Source: Bacillota bacterium
GTDB taxonomy: Bacteria; Bacillota; Clostridia; Tissierellales; Sporanaerobacteraceae
Direction of reading: 5' to 3'
Assembly (NCBI GenBank): GCA_029779375.1
Contig: JAKPAR010000098.1
Location: 1 to 8,687 of the forward strand
DNA: 8,687 bases
Shown: piece by piece, positions 1 to 6,609 of the stretch
How positions within the stretch are numbered: the first letter of the stretch is position 1
How the letters are laid out: each line of letters begins with the position of its first letter
Translations under genes and position numbers: made by a program
The notes under the pieces: generated by a model
Told to the model about the DNA's origin: nothing
The model's database searches: none
Seen by the model: only the letters and a program-made list of their open reading frames with translations

Positions 1-43
1 TTTTGCATCACTTTTTCAATTATTTATTATAATCCAATTTTAT

Positions 44-80
44 AAATTGTTCAAAGTATTGCAAAAATAATGAACAATTT
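44..80. repeat. 10-bp inverted repeat, 17-nt spacer
   Basis: Arms AAATTGTTCA (44-53) and TGAACAATTT (71-80) are perfect reverse complements separated by 17 nt. The arms are AT-rich and no U-tract follows on either strand, so this is not a clear terminator. It could be a regulatory dyad or hairpin linked to a gene beyond the left edge. No coding sequence was found in 1-247. Confidence 0.4.
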
Positions 81-155
81 GAGGTTCTACAAAAAATATA
101 AATTATAAGATTGTGTTCATTTAAAAACTGTTAGTAGAACTTTCGATTTGTAAAC

Positions 156-189
156 GTTTGCATATTTATGAATAAATATAGATGCAAAC
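156..189. repeat. Inverted repeat downstream of mnmA
   Basis: GTTTGCAT (156-163) pairs with ATGCAAAC (182-189), and the inner ATTTAT (164-169) can pair with ATAAAT (172-177). Together they give an AT-rich hairpin with a small bulge, starting about 58 nt beyond the mnmA stop. No T-run follows on the minus strand, so it may be a weak 3' end of the mnmA transcript or an operator. The role is not established. Confidence 0.35.
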
Positions 190-247
190 TTAAGCTTATT
201 AATTTTTTGTAAATCTTACTTAAATGTTTTTTAACAATGATTCTATG

Positions 248-1324
248 CTATATTTCTTTTATTATGCCACCACCAACTACTATATCTCCATCATAAAAAA
301 CTACTGACTGACCTTTAGTTATAGCCCTTTGAGGTTCCTTGAACTCTACCAAAACTCCATTTTTATAAGGTTTGGCAACCATTTTTGCCTCCCTCATACC
401 ATATCTTATTTTAGCAGTTCCATTTATTTCACAAGGGATATTTGCATAGGGAATGATGTTTATTTCTTCTGCATATAGCTTGTTTTTAAATATTTCCTCT
501 TCATCTCCTAATACGACTAAATTCTTCTCTGGAATAATATTTTGCACGAATACTCTTTTCCCCAGAGCTATGCCTAATCCCTTTCTCTGTCCAATTGTAT
601 AGTTTACTATTCCATTGTGTTTGCCTAAAATCTTTCCATTTTTATCAACAAAATAACCAGGTTTTACTTTATCTGGTCTTCTTTCACTGATAAATCTCCC
701 ATGGTCATTATCTGGTATAAAACATATCTCTTCACTATCTGGTTTGTCGTGTACATTTAACCCAATATATTCTGCTATTTCTCTTATTTTTTCTTTTGTA
801 TAGCTACCCAATGGCATAAGAGTATGTTCCAACTGATACTGAGTCATATTATAGAGCACATAAGTCTGATCTTTTTTGGCATCCATTGATCTCTTCATAA
901 TATATCTTCCAAAATCTTCATTCCATTCTATTTTGGCATAATGACCTGTTGCTATATAATCAGCTCCTAATCCTTTTGCTTTCCTTAAAAATTCATCAAA
1001 TTTTATAAATTTGTTGCAAGCAATACATGGATTTGGAGTCCTTCCTTGCAAATATTCTTCTATAAAATAATTTATTACTTTTCTTTCAAAAACATCTTTG
1101 AAATTCATTACATAAAAGGGAATATCCAATTTTTCAGCTACTCTTCGTGCGTCCTCTACAGAAGATAGACTGCAACATCCACCTTCTCTCTCATCAAATT
1201 CCTTGTCTCTAGGAATTACACTCATAGTAACTCCTATTACATCATATCCTTCTTGTTTCAATAGATAAGCAGCAACTGAGCTATCTACTCCACCACTCAT
1301 TCCTAAAACAACTTTCTTCTTCAA
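248..1324 (-). CDS. mnmA: tRNA-specific 2-thiouridylase MnmA
   Basis: Cytoplasmic enzyme that activates U34 of Lys, Glu and Gln tRNAs with ATP and replaces O2 with sulfur delivered as persulfide from a cysteine desulfurase. The product is about 358 aa, normal for the family. Residues counted from the TTG start: the PP-loop SGGVDSS at 10-16 binds ATP; NPCIAC holds the nucleophile Cys100 and a second Cys103; DSEEICFIP holds the other catalytic Cys201; GQRKGLG lies in the central region before the C-terminal beta-barrel. A GTG three codons upstream (1331-1333) is also open. TTG at 1322-1324 is preferred because AGGTGG lies 5 nt before it and the protein then begins [12 protein letters not shown], as in homologues. 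A TATAAT-like -10 lies at 1372-1377 with no convincing -35. It is followed by about 250 nt of non-coding DNA. In selenium-using cells its s2U product can be the substrate for selenouridine synthase, but nothing here shows that link. Confidence 0.96.
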   Translation of the reverse strand: MKKKVVLGMSGGVDSSVAAYLLKQEGYDVIGVTMSVIPRDKEFDEREGGCCSLSSVEDARRVAEKLDIPFYVMNFKDVFERKVINYFIEEYLQGRTPNPCIACNKFIKFDEFLRKAKGLGADYIATGHYAKIEWNEDFGRYIMKRSMDAKKDQTYVLYNMTQYQLEHTLMPLGSYTKEKIREIAEYIGLNVHDKPDSEEICFIPDNDHGRFISERRPDKVKPGYFVDKNGKILGKHNGIVNYTIGQRKGLGIALGKRVFVQNIIPEKNLVVLGDEEEIFKNKLYAEEINIIPYANIPCEINGTAKIRYGMREAKMVAKPYKNGVLVEFKEPQRAITKGQSVVFYDGDIVVGGGIIKEI

Positions 1325-1423
1325 AAATTCCACCTACCTTATATATACTATACATACTAATCATATTTCACATTATATCATAATTGTATCCATTCGAAAA
1401 TTTCTTATGAAATGTTAATACTT

Positions 1424-1451
1424 AAAAAAGGTTCCAATCAGGAACCTTTTT
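1424..1451 (-). terminator. Rho-independent terminator of HDOD gene
   Basis: An 11-bp perfect stem (1425-1435 with 1441-1451; core GGTTCC/GGAACC) with a 5-nt loop lies directly behind the HDOD stop codon. On the minus strand the stem ends in a run of Ts. It isolates mnmA from the upstream HDOD gene, so mnmA needs its own promoter in 1325-1423. Confidence 0.9.
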
Positions 1452-1453
1452 GG

Positions 1454-2305
1454 CTAAATAATATTAAAATTATCTTCATCTATCAATAAATCAGAGATTT
1501 CCGATATGATAGTCTCTACTTGATTGATATCCATATTTAAAGTATCTAATGCAAATTGAGAAAAATTATAGACCATGCCATCTACTCCTAGTCCAATTCC
1601 CATCATCATGGTTATAGCATCGGCTATATGTACAATTGATACTAATTTAGGATTTTCTTCTGTCACTTCTGGAGTATGATGATATTTTATAGCCTCTACC
1701 AAATCTTTTGGGAAATTCCATTTTTCAGCAACTTTTCCACCTACTTGTGCATGATCAAAACCAAAGAGTTCTCTTTCTGCATCTAAAAAAGATTTGTTCT
1801 CTGTTTCTACCATCTCAACTATTTTTTCATATTCATTTTCTACATAGTGATTTAATATGGTTTTCCCAATATCTCTAAGTAAACCAGCTATATAAGCTTG
1901 CTCTGGTTCTACATTGCCAGTGTTTTTTGCAATATATCTAGATATAATAGCACAAGTCTGGGACTGATTCCACAATTCGTTTTTTTCAAGTGCATAACCT
2001 TTAAGTTCACCTACAAGGAATTTATTTACAGTAGAAGCTAATGCAATACTTTTTATGGTTTGAAATCCTAGCAATATTGTAGCCTTTGAAATTGTGTTTA
2101 TTTTTCTAGCATAGCCATAATGAGTAGAATTAGCTAATTTAAGAACTTTAGAAGTCAAGCTTTGATCTTTTAATATTTCCCTTTCTAAATCTTCAACTGT
2201 AGAATCTGGATCTTCAACAATTTCCATTATCTTGTTCATTCGCTCTGGTAAAACAGGCATTTCATTTACCTGTCTCACTATACTATCTAATGTAATTATA
2301 CTCAT
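1454..2305 (-). CDS. HDOD domain signalling protein
   Basis: A 283-aa stand-alone HDOD protein. HDOD domains are non-catalytic or degenerate relatives of HD phosphohydrolases found in bacterial signalling. The domain fills roughly residues 10-210: MPVLPERMNKIMEIVEDPD near the N-terminus, then ILKDQSLTSKVLKLANS (44-60), a region around ILLGFQTIK (77-85), GLLRDIGK (141-148) where active HD-GYP enzymes carry an HD pair, and FGFDHAQVGG plus IKYHH near the end. The altered metal-site residues argue against phosphodiesterase activity. There is no receiver or GGDEF domain and no membrane segment. ATG at 2303-2305 is chosen because GGAGAG lies 6 nt upstream; a TTG two codons earlier would abut the ribosome site. 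It forms its own transcription unit between two terminators. The input signal and partner are unknown. Confidence 0.9.
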   Translation of the reverse strand: MSIITLDSIVRQVNEMPVLPERMNKIMEIVEDPDSTVEDLEREILKDQSLTSKVLKLANSTHYGYARKINTISKATILLGFQTIKSIALASTVNKFLVGELKGYALEKNELWNQSQTCAIISRYIAKNTGNVEPEQAYIAGLLRDIGKTILNHYVENEYEKIVEMVETENKSFLDAERELFGFDHAQVGGKVAEKWNFPKDLVEAIKYHHTPEVTEENPKLVSIVHIADAITMMMGIGLGVDGMVYNFSQFALDTLNMDINQVETIISEISDLLIDEDNFNII

Positions 2306-2341
2306 ATTCAACTCTCCATTATATAATTATTCTTTATTATG

Positions 2342-2347
2342 ATTATA
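2342..2347 (-). promoter_or_regulatory. Possible -10 box for HDOD gene
   Basis: TATAAT on the minus strand, about 37 nt upstream of the HDOD start. No good -35 hexamer sits 16-18 nt upstream, so this is only a weak promoter call. Confidence 0.3.
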
Positions 2348-2410
2348 CCCTTTTTAGAGTCATTTTCCCATAGACTAAAGGACTTATTTTGTTATTTTGA
2401 CATTCACAAC

Positions 2411-2460
2411 AAAAGAAGTCACAGTATAAAGTAATTTTGCACTTTATGCCGTGACTTCTT
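2411..2460 (-). terminator. Large hairpin terminator behind Mop/TOBE gene
   Basis: A 10-bp outer stem (2413-2422 with 2451-2460, AAGAAGTCAC/GTGACTTCTT), a small internal loop, then a 7-bp inner stem (ATAAAGT 2426-2432 with ACTTTAT 2441-2447) and an 8-nt loop. On the minus strand the structure ends in TTTT. It starts 12 nt after the Mop/TOBE stop. A well-formed terminator here supports the idea that the TGA-containing reading frame is a live transcription unit. Confidence 0.8.
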
Positions 2461-2472
2461 AAATATTATTTT

Positions 2473-2691
2473 TTAATGTTTTACAAATACAACGTTTATT
2501 GCCTTCACAAGAGCATCAACTTGATCTCCTTTTTGAAAACCTGCTTCTTCTAAACTATCTGTCGTCATCACGGACGTAAACCTCATAGAGCCATCAGCTC
2601 AGGTACCTCGCATCTTCACCAAAGACATTACACCATCGGCTTTAATGTCTTCAATTTGTCCAGTAATTTTATTTCTAACACCAGCATCCAT
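2473..2691 (-). CDS. Mop/TOBE domain protein with in-frame TGA (candidate selenoprotein)
   Basis: Small stand-alone Mop/TOBE-type domain, a family that binds molybdate or related oxyanions in the cytoplasm. The frame runs 72 codons from ATG 2689-2691 to TAA 2473-2475, with AGGAGG 7 nt before the start. Codons 1-30 read MDAGVRNKITGQIEDIKADG then VMSLVKMRGT. Codon 31 is TGA (2599-2601). Codons 32-72 read ADGSMRFTSVMTTDSLEEAG, FQKGDQVDALVKAINVVFVK, H. Both halves match one TOBE domain in order and in one frame: ARN-like start, KxxGVMSLVK, SVMTTDSLEE, GD-V-ALVKA-NV. There is no frameshift and no other stop. The nearby selenium genes, the intact ribosome site and the terminator favour selenocysteine at residue 31. 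A nonsense pseudogene is the main alternative. A conventional gene call would miss it, because neither fragment alone is a normal protein. It lies downstream of the cupin-ferredoxin pair. Confidence 0.72.
2563..2598 (-). promoter_or_regulatory. Candidate bacterial SECIS region after the TGA
   Basis: Downstream of the TGA at 2599-2601 the minus-strand RNA can form a CGUC/GACG stem (2573-2576 with 2563-2566) closing a CGUGAU loop. The loop begins 27 nt after the UGA and has G at its second position followed by U. From memory, published bacterial SECIS models ask for a loop about 16-37 nt downstream with a G among its first two bases, and this fits. The stem is only 4 bp, and a competing hairpin, GAGC/GCUC, forms at the UGA itself. 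The fold is tentative. Confidence 0.4.
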
Positions 2692-2731
2692 ATTTATACC
2701 TCCTGTATTATCTATTGATTTTATTTATATA

Positions 2732-2765
2732 ATCTCTATATATTATTAGTTTTATCTATAGAGAT
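2732..2765. repeat. 9-bp inverted repeat upstream of Mop/TOBE gene
   Basis: ATCTCTATA (2732-2740) and TATAGAGAT (2757-2765) are perfect reverse complements separated by 16 nt. They lie between the ferredoxin stop and the Mop/TOBE ribosome site. No U-tract follows on the minus strand, so it is a poor terminator. It may be an operator or a leader hairpin controlling the Mop/TOBE gene. Confidence 0.4.
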
Positions 2766-2787
2766 ATTAAATATGTATACAAATTAA

Positions 2788-3337
<550 letters not shown>

Positions 3338-3399
3338 ATGCATACCTCCCATAATTATTATTCTTAATGCTATAATATAGTTTATTCATAAAAATATCG

Positions 3400-3413
3400 G
3401 TAACTAATGTTAC
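3400..3413. promoter_or_regulatory. Possible operator dyad upstream of cupin-ferredoxin
   Basis: GTAAC-TAAT-GTTAC is a perfect dyad with 5-bp arms about 63 nt upstream of the cupin start, near where a -35 would fall relative to AT-rich -10-like sequence around 3370-3380. It may be a repressor or activator site. The arms are short, so confidence is low. Confidence 0.25.
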
Positions 3414-3430
3414 AATACCCAATTTTATAT

Positions 3431-3483
3431 TTTTGTATCAAAAAAGGACATTGTTTTTTCCAATATCCTTTTTTGATACAAAA
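3431..3483 (-). terminator. Terminator of the NifX/DUF134/NifU operon
   Basis: An 18-bp perfect stem (3431-3448 with 3466-3483; GTATCAAAAAAGGA against TCCTTTTTTGATAC) extends after one C/A mismatch by ATTG/CAAT, closing a 7-nt loop. It begins 6 nt behind the NifU-like stop. T-rich sequence follows on the minus strand. It separates the operon from the cupin-ferredoxin unit. Confidence 0.85.
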
Positions 3484-3489
3484 CCTTTT

Positions 3490-3858
3490 TTATTTGTTTT
3501 TTTCAAGATAATCTCTTATTGCATTTCTAAGTGCCTGAACTCCTAAGTTTGAACAGTGTTGTTTTTCTATAGGAAGCCCATCTAATGCTTCAACTATATC
3601 TTCGTCTTCTATTTTTAAAGCCTCTTCTATAGTTTTACCTTTTGCAAGAACTGTGGTCATACTACTTGTAGCAACTGAAGCAGTACAACCAAATACTAAA
3701 AAACTTATATCTTCAATTATATTATCTTTGACTTTTATATAAATAGTCAAAAAATCACCACAATTAGGATCTCCATAAGTCCCTTCACCATCTGCATCAA
3801 CCATAGTTCCCACATTTCTTGGAGACATAAAATGTTCAATGACTTTATCCGAATACAT
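3490..3858 (-). CDS. NifU/IscU-type Fe-S cluster assembly scaffold
   Basis: A 122-aa single-domain scaffold on which Fe-S clusters are built from desulfurase-derived sulfur before transfer to target proteins. The three ligand cysteines are present: Cys33 in DPNCGD with Asp35, Cys58 in FGCTAS, and Cys102 in KQHCSNLG. The N-terminal YSDKVIEHFMSPRN is typical. FGCTASVATSS differs slightly from the common FGCxAxxASSS. It lacks the C-terminal NifU domain. ATG 3856-3858 follows GAGGAA closely. It is the last gene of the operon, 11 nt behind DUF134. The nearest desulfurase-like gene is the EF2568-type enzyme at 5251-6408 rather than a classical IscS. It may be a general scaffold or one dedicated to the NifX-like partners. 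Confidence 0.95.
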   Translation of the reverse strand: MYSDKVIEHFMSPRNVGTMVDADGEGTYGDPNCGDFLTIYIKVKDNIIEDISFLVFGCTASVATSSMTTVLAKGKTIEEALKIEDEDIVEALDGLPIEKQHCSNLGVQALRNAIRDYLEKNK

Positions 3859-3869
3859 TTCCTCACATC

Positions 3870-4322
3870 CTATTTCTGATTGTCATCCTCTCTTTTACAC
3901 CATTTGTTACAAAAACCATTTTTTTTGCTGCACATAACATTCCTAGAACCACAAATAGGACAATTGTTTTTATCTCGTTCAAAATTTACTTGATAAATAC
4001 CACCACAATCCATACATTTAAATTTGCAGTGATTAGTAATATAATATCCTCCACCTATTCTTAAAGCTTTACCTTCAGTCAAAGCTTTAGCAACTTTTTC
4101 CCTTGCACTGTCTATTATGTTCTGGAAAGTTTGCCTTGATACATTCATTTTTTCAGCACATTCTTCTTGATTCAATTTTTCTATGTCTTTAAGTCTCATA
4201 GCCTCAAGTTCTTCTATATTTAAAACTATCTCTTCCATTTCACATTTGGCTTTTCCCAAAGGTATAAAATATGTGTTTTCTGGAAAAAATTCTACTCTTC
4301 TAAACTTTTTTGGTCTTGGCAT
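3870..4322 (-). CDS. DUF134 helix-turn-helix protein with zinc ribbon
   Basis: A 150-aa protein that opens MPRPKKFRRV, the DUF134 signature start. Residues 1-90 hold the DUF134 domain with a sigma-like helix-turn-helix around 50-80 (NQEECAEKMNVSRQTFQNII), probably DNA-binding. After GGGYYI comes a cysteine-rich tail: Cys103/Cys106 and Cys121/Cys124 form two CxxC knuckles of a zinc ribbon, with further Cys99, Cys131, Cys138 and Cys142. The tail could sense metal or redox state. ATG 4320-4322 is preceded by AAGGGAAG. It lies 16 nt after the second NifX-like gene and 11 nt before the scaffold gene. As the only DNA-binding protein in the operon it is the obvious candidate to bind the palindrome at 5120-5149 (inference). 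DUF134 proteins have no well-defined function that I can name. Confidence 0.92.
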   Translation of the reverse strand: MPRPKKFRRVEFFPENTYFIPLGKAKCEMEEIVLNIEELEAMRLKDIEKLNQEECAEKMNVSRQTFQNIIDSAREKVAKALTEGKALRIGGGYYITNHCKFKCMDCGGIYQVNFERDKNNCPICGSRNVMCSKKNGFCNKWCKREDDNQK

Positions 4323-4338
4323 TTTTCTTCCCTTCTAT

Positions 4339-4695
4339 TTACTCATTGCAATGTCCTTCATGCTCATGTTCTGTACAAACACTTCCTGTTGATTTGAGTT
4401 CACCAATTAAATATTTTTCAACTACATCATCACATATTCCTTGAGCTCCTACTACAACTTCTATCCCATTTTCATTAAATAAATCTTGAGCAGTAGCACC
4501 CATTCCACCTGCTATTATGACATTAGCACCTTGATCTTTTAAAAATATAGGGAGAAATCCTGGTCTATGACCTGGATTTGGAGTGAAATTTTTGTTTAAT
4601 ACCTTCTTATCTTCAACTTCATAAATTGTAAATCCCTCACAATGTCCAAAATGTCCACTTACATATTTTCCTTCGCTTGCAATTGCTATCTTCAT
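4339..4695 (-). CDS. NifX/NafY-like protein with Cys/His tail
   Basis: A 118-aa member of the dinitrogenase iron-molybdenum cofactor family, an RNase H-like fold that in nitrogen fixers carries FeMo-co or NifB-co. Motifs: MKIAIASEG at the start, HFGHCEGF (15-22), NPGHRPGFLP (40-49), and IIAGGMGATAQDLF (60-73). The tail holds Cys107, CTEHEHEGHC, a short Cys/His-rich segment likely to bind metal. ATG 4693-4695 is chosen because AGGAGG lies 7 nt upstream; the frame is open ten codons further but without a ribosome site. No nitrogenase genes are in the window, so a role as a metal-cluster carrier outside nitrogen fixation is more likely. It is second in the operon, 33 nt behind a paralogue. Confidence 0.93.
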   Translation of the reverse strand: MKIAIASEGKYVSGHFGHCEGFTIYEVEDKKVLNKNFTPNPGHRPGFLPIFLKDQGANVIIAGGMGATAQDLFNENGIEVVVGAQGICDDVVEKYLIGELKSTGSVCTEHEHEGHCNE

Positions 4696-4728
4696 TTTTA
4701 TTCCTCCTAGTCTATTGTTTTTCATCTT

Positions 4729-5088
4729 TTACATACCATGATGAGCAGGCCCTGAATTTTTTAATTCTTCAAGTTCCCCATTTTTATACTTCTCTATAAC
4801 TGATTTAAGTAAAATGCTTTCAGATTTAAAAACCTTAATATTTGCCTTTTCTATTAGTTCAAAAGCATTTGGTCCAAGATTGCCTGTAATGACAACATCA
4901 ACATTTTCATCAATTAACTGTTGAGCTGCAGCAATCCCTGCCCCTCCTTTAGAACTTTGTCCACCATTTTCTACTACTTTAACTTCATTACTTTCAGTAT
5001 CATATATCACAAAATATCTACATCTTCCAAATCTCAAGTCAAGGAAACTATCTAAATTTTCCCCATCAGATGAAATTCCTATTTTCAC
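4729..5088 (-). CDS. NifX/NafY-like protein
   Basis: A 119-aa protein of the same dinitrogenase iron-molybdenum cofactor family as the next gene but clearly diverged from it. Motifs: MKIGISSDGENLDS, RFGRCRYFVIYD (19-30), GGAGIAAAQQL (48-58), and ITGNLGPNAFELI (67-79). It ends in a short AHHGM tail without the Cys/His cluster of its neighbour. GTG 5086-5088 is taken as start because GGGGGTGAT lies just before it, a strong anti-Shine-Dalgarno match. A TTG five codons upstream precedes that site, and the nearby ATG is out of frame. It is first gene of the operon, downstream of the palindrome-overlapped promoter. It presumably acts as a cofactor or cluster carrier, perhaps paired with the second copy. 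Confidence 0.92.
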   Translation of the reverse strand: MKIGISSDGENLDSFLDLRFGRCRYFVIYDTESNEVKVVENGGQSSKGGAGIAAAQQLIDENVDVVITGNLGPNAFELIEKANIKVFKSESILLKSVIEKYKNGELEELKNSGPAHHGM

Positions 5089-5119
5089 ATATATCACCCC
5101 CAAAAAACTATTATTGTCG

Positions 5120-5149
5120 AAATATAATTGGCATATGCTAATTATATTT
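5120..5149. promoter_or_regulatory. 30-bp palindromic operator at NifX operon promoter
   Basis: Arms AAATATAATT (5120-5129) and AATTATATTT (5140-5149) flank a GCATATGC core (5131-5138). Of 15 base pairs about the dyad only one, 5130/5139, is mismatched. It overlaps the inner edge of the -10 box and the expected transcription start, the position of a repressor site. DUF134 from the same operon is the likely ligand, by inference. Confidence 0.6.
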
Positions 5150-5174
5150 TAGACCTATGCTTCATTTTTGTCAA
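5146..5174 (-). promoter_or_regulatory. Sigma-A promoter of NifX/DUF134/NifU operon
   Basis: On the minus strand TTGACA (5169-5174) is spaced 17 nt from TAAAAT (5146-5151): a consensus -35 and a 5/6 -10. The start codon is about 58 nt beyond the -10. The palindrome 5120-5149 overlaps its downstream edge. Confidence 0.7.
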
Positions 5175-5250
5175 ATAGTATTTTCATTATTTGTTGGAAT
5201 GATGTTTTATAAAGCACTTAAAATTAATTTGAAAATATTTTCTACTATAT

Positions 5251-6408
5251 TTAATCAAAATCTTTCAATATCTTGTTTATTGCATCTACTGCATAATTTA
5301 CATCATCTATAGTATTGAAATGGCTAAAGCTAAATCTAACTGTTCCCCTTGGAAATGTTTTTAAAGTTTTATGTGCAGATGGTGCACAATGAAGTCCACA
5401 CCTAGTCATAATACCAAAATTATTATACAAATCATAAGATATCTCTCCATTGTCTCTATTGGGAATATCTACAGAAACTACAGCCGTTCTATCTTTTATA
5501 TTGTCTTTGCCTACTATGTCTAATTCAGAAATACACCCTATATCATTTAAGAAATGTTCTAATAAATACAGTTCCTTTTCTCTTATAGTAGCAACTCCTT
5601 CTTTTAATATATATTTTAAAGAAGCATTTAATCCATATATGCCTGGAATATTTAATGTCCCAGCTTCAAATTTGTCAGGCATGTATTCTGGTTGTACTTC
5701 CCTTTCTGACAAACTACCTGTTCCTCCTTCTATTAAAGTATCAAATTTTGAAACTATATCATCATTTATGATAAATCCTCCAATACCTTGAGGGCCCAGA
5801 AGTCCTTTATGACCTGTAAATGCTATAGCATCCGCATTTAGTTCATTGTAGTCGATATCCAAAAACCCTGCTGTTTGTGCTGTATCTATGATGAAGTAAA
5901 GTCCATTTTCCTTGCATATAGTTCCAACTTTTTTTAAATCCAATATGGTACCACATACATTTGAAGCATGAGTCATGACTATAGCCTTGGTATTTGGTTT
6001 TATATACTCTATTATGTCTTCGGGATTTAATTCTCCATATTTATTGCAGATAACTCTGGAAAATTCTACTCCTATTTTAGCTAAATTATTTAATGGTCTC
6101 ATAACTGCATTGTGCTCCATTGATGAAACTATTACATGATCTCCTGATTTTACTAATCCTTTTATCAATACATTAAGACTTTCTGTTATGTTTTTGGTAA
6201 ATACTACATTTTCAGGTTTGTTAAAATTAAAAAGTTCACATATTAATTCTCTAGTCTCAAAAACAATGTTTTCCGCTTCAAAAGAGCTCTTATACGCTCC
6301 TCGATTGACATTGCATCCAATATTCAATAAATAATTTGACATGCTCTCTACAACTCCAGGTGCTTTAGGAAATGCAGTTGCACCATTATCTAAATATAAA
6401 CTCTTCAT
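5251..6408 (-). CDS. Class V aminotransferase, cysteine desulfurase/selenocysteine lyase-like (EF2568 type)
   Basis: PLP enzyme of about 385 aa. Relatives release sulfur from cysteine, or selenium from selenocysteine, as a persulfide or perselenide. It begins YLDNGATAFPKAPGV, as in the EF2568-like branch of the family. Seen: NITESLN (73-79), His99, IIDTAQTAG with Asp175 for the PLP ring nitrogen, TGHKGLLGPQG with the PLP lysine Lys201, and RCGLHCAPSAHKTL with Cys337 and the likely catalytic Cys341. The EF2568 branch has been linked by comparative genomics to selenium-dependent molybdenum hydroxylases, which fits the YedE/TusA/DUF3343 genes divergent from it. ATG 6406-6408 is chosen because it gives the family start and has GGAG 11 nt upstream; the frame stays open to 6486 but that part is not family-like. 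No clear terminator follows, so it may read through into the NifX operon. Confidence 0.93.
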   Translation of the reverse strand: MKSLYLDNGATAFPKAPGVVESMSNYLLNIGCNVNRGAYKSSFEAENIVFETRELICELFNFNKPENVVFTKNITESLNVLIKGLVKSGDHVIVSSMEHNAVMRPLNNLAKIGVEFSRVICNKYGELNPEDIIEYIKPNTKAIVMTHASNVCGTILDLKKVGTICKENGLYFIIDTAQTAGFLDIDYNELNADAIAFTGHKGLLGPQGIGGFIINDDIVSKFDTLIEGGTGSLSEREVQPEYMPDKFEAGTLNIPGIYGLNASLKYILKEGVATIREKELYLLEHFLNDIGCISELDIVGKDNIKDRTAVVSVDIPNRDNGEISYDLYNNFGIMTRCGLHCAPSAHKTLKTFPRGTVRFSFSHFNTIDDVNYAVDAINKILKDFD

Positions 6409-6458
6409 ATTATATACAACTCCTTTTATCATTCTACGATACATTATTCCTAATAAAA

Positions 6459-6474
6459 GGATATCTTTATCCTC
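6459..6474 (-). promoter_or_regulatory. Small leader hairpin of desulfurase-like gene
   Basis: AGGATA/TATCCT is a 6-bp stem with a 4-nt loop; on the minus strand TTTTATT follows it. It lies in the roughly 120-nt leader of the desulfurase-like gene. It could be a weak attenuator, but the stem is short and AT-rich. Confidence 0.25.
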
Positions 6475-6535
6475 AAGAATAAACAATAACTATTTGAAAT
6501 GCTTATAATATCCACAGCTTATATAGTAAATTTCT

Positions 6536-6563
6536 ATTATACATTTTAAAAGTTAATTGTTAA
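6536..6563 (-). promoter_or_regulatory. Sigma-A promoter of desulfurase-like gene
   Basis: On the minus strand TTAACA (6558-6563) is 16 nt from TATAAT (6536-6541). The -35 occupies almost the same bases as the -35 of the divergent yedE promoter, so the two directions may compete or share a regulator. The leader is about 120 nt. Confidence 0.55.
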
Positions 6564-6586
6564 GATTTAAATGAATACATTATTAT
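6557..6586 (+). promoter_or_regulatory. Sigma-A promoter of yedE operon
   Basis: TTGTTA (6557-6562) is 18 nt from TATTAT (6581-6586), both imperfect hexamers. The -10 is only 23 nt from the yedE ATG, so the leader is very short, and AAGGAGG (6596-6602) sits 7 nt before the start. It overlaps the divergent promoter at the -35. Confidence 0.45.
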
Positions 6587-6609
6587 AACTAATTTAAGGA
6601 GGTTTTTTT

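Noticed and set aside
2473..2598. Downstream part of the Mop/TOBE frame as a separate short gene starting at an internal ATG
   Set aside because: The internal ATGs (codons 36 and 42) have no ribosome site and would yield less than half a TOBE domain.
5450..5791. Plus-strand open frame inside the desulfurase-like gene
   Set aside because: It is antisense to a strongly supported enzyme, has no ribosome site and its translation resembles no family.
6409..6486. N-terminal extension of the desulfurase-like protein
   Set aside because: The extra 26 residues do not resemble the family, and the ATG at 6406-6408 gives the usual start with an upstream GGAG.
6557..6574. Rex-like operator (TTGTTAA-N4-) in the yedE promoter
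   Set aside because: Only the first half-site fits; the second half matches at about 4 of 7 bases, too weak in AT-rich DNA.
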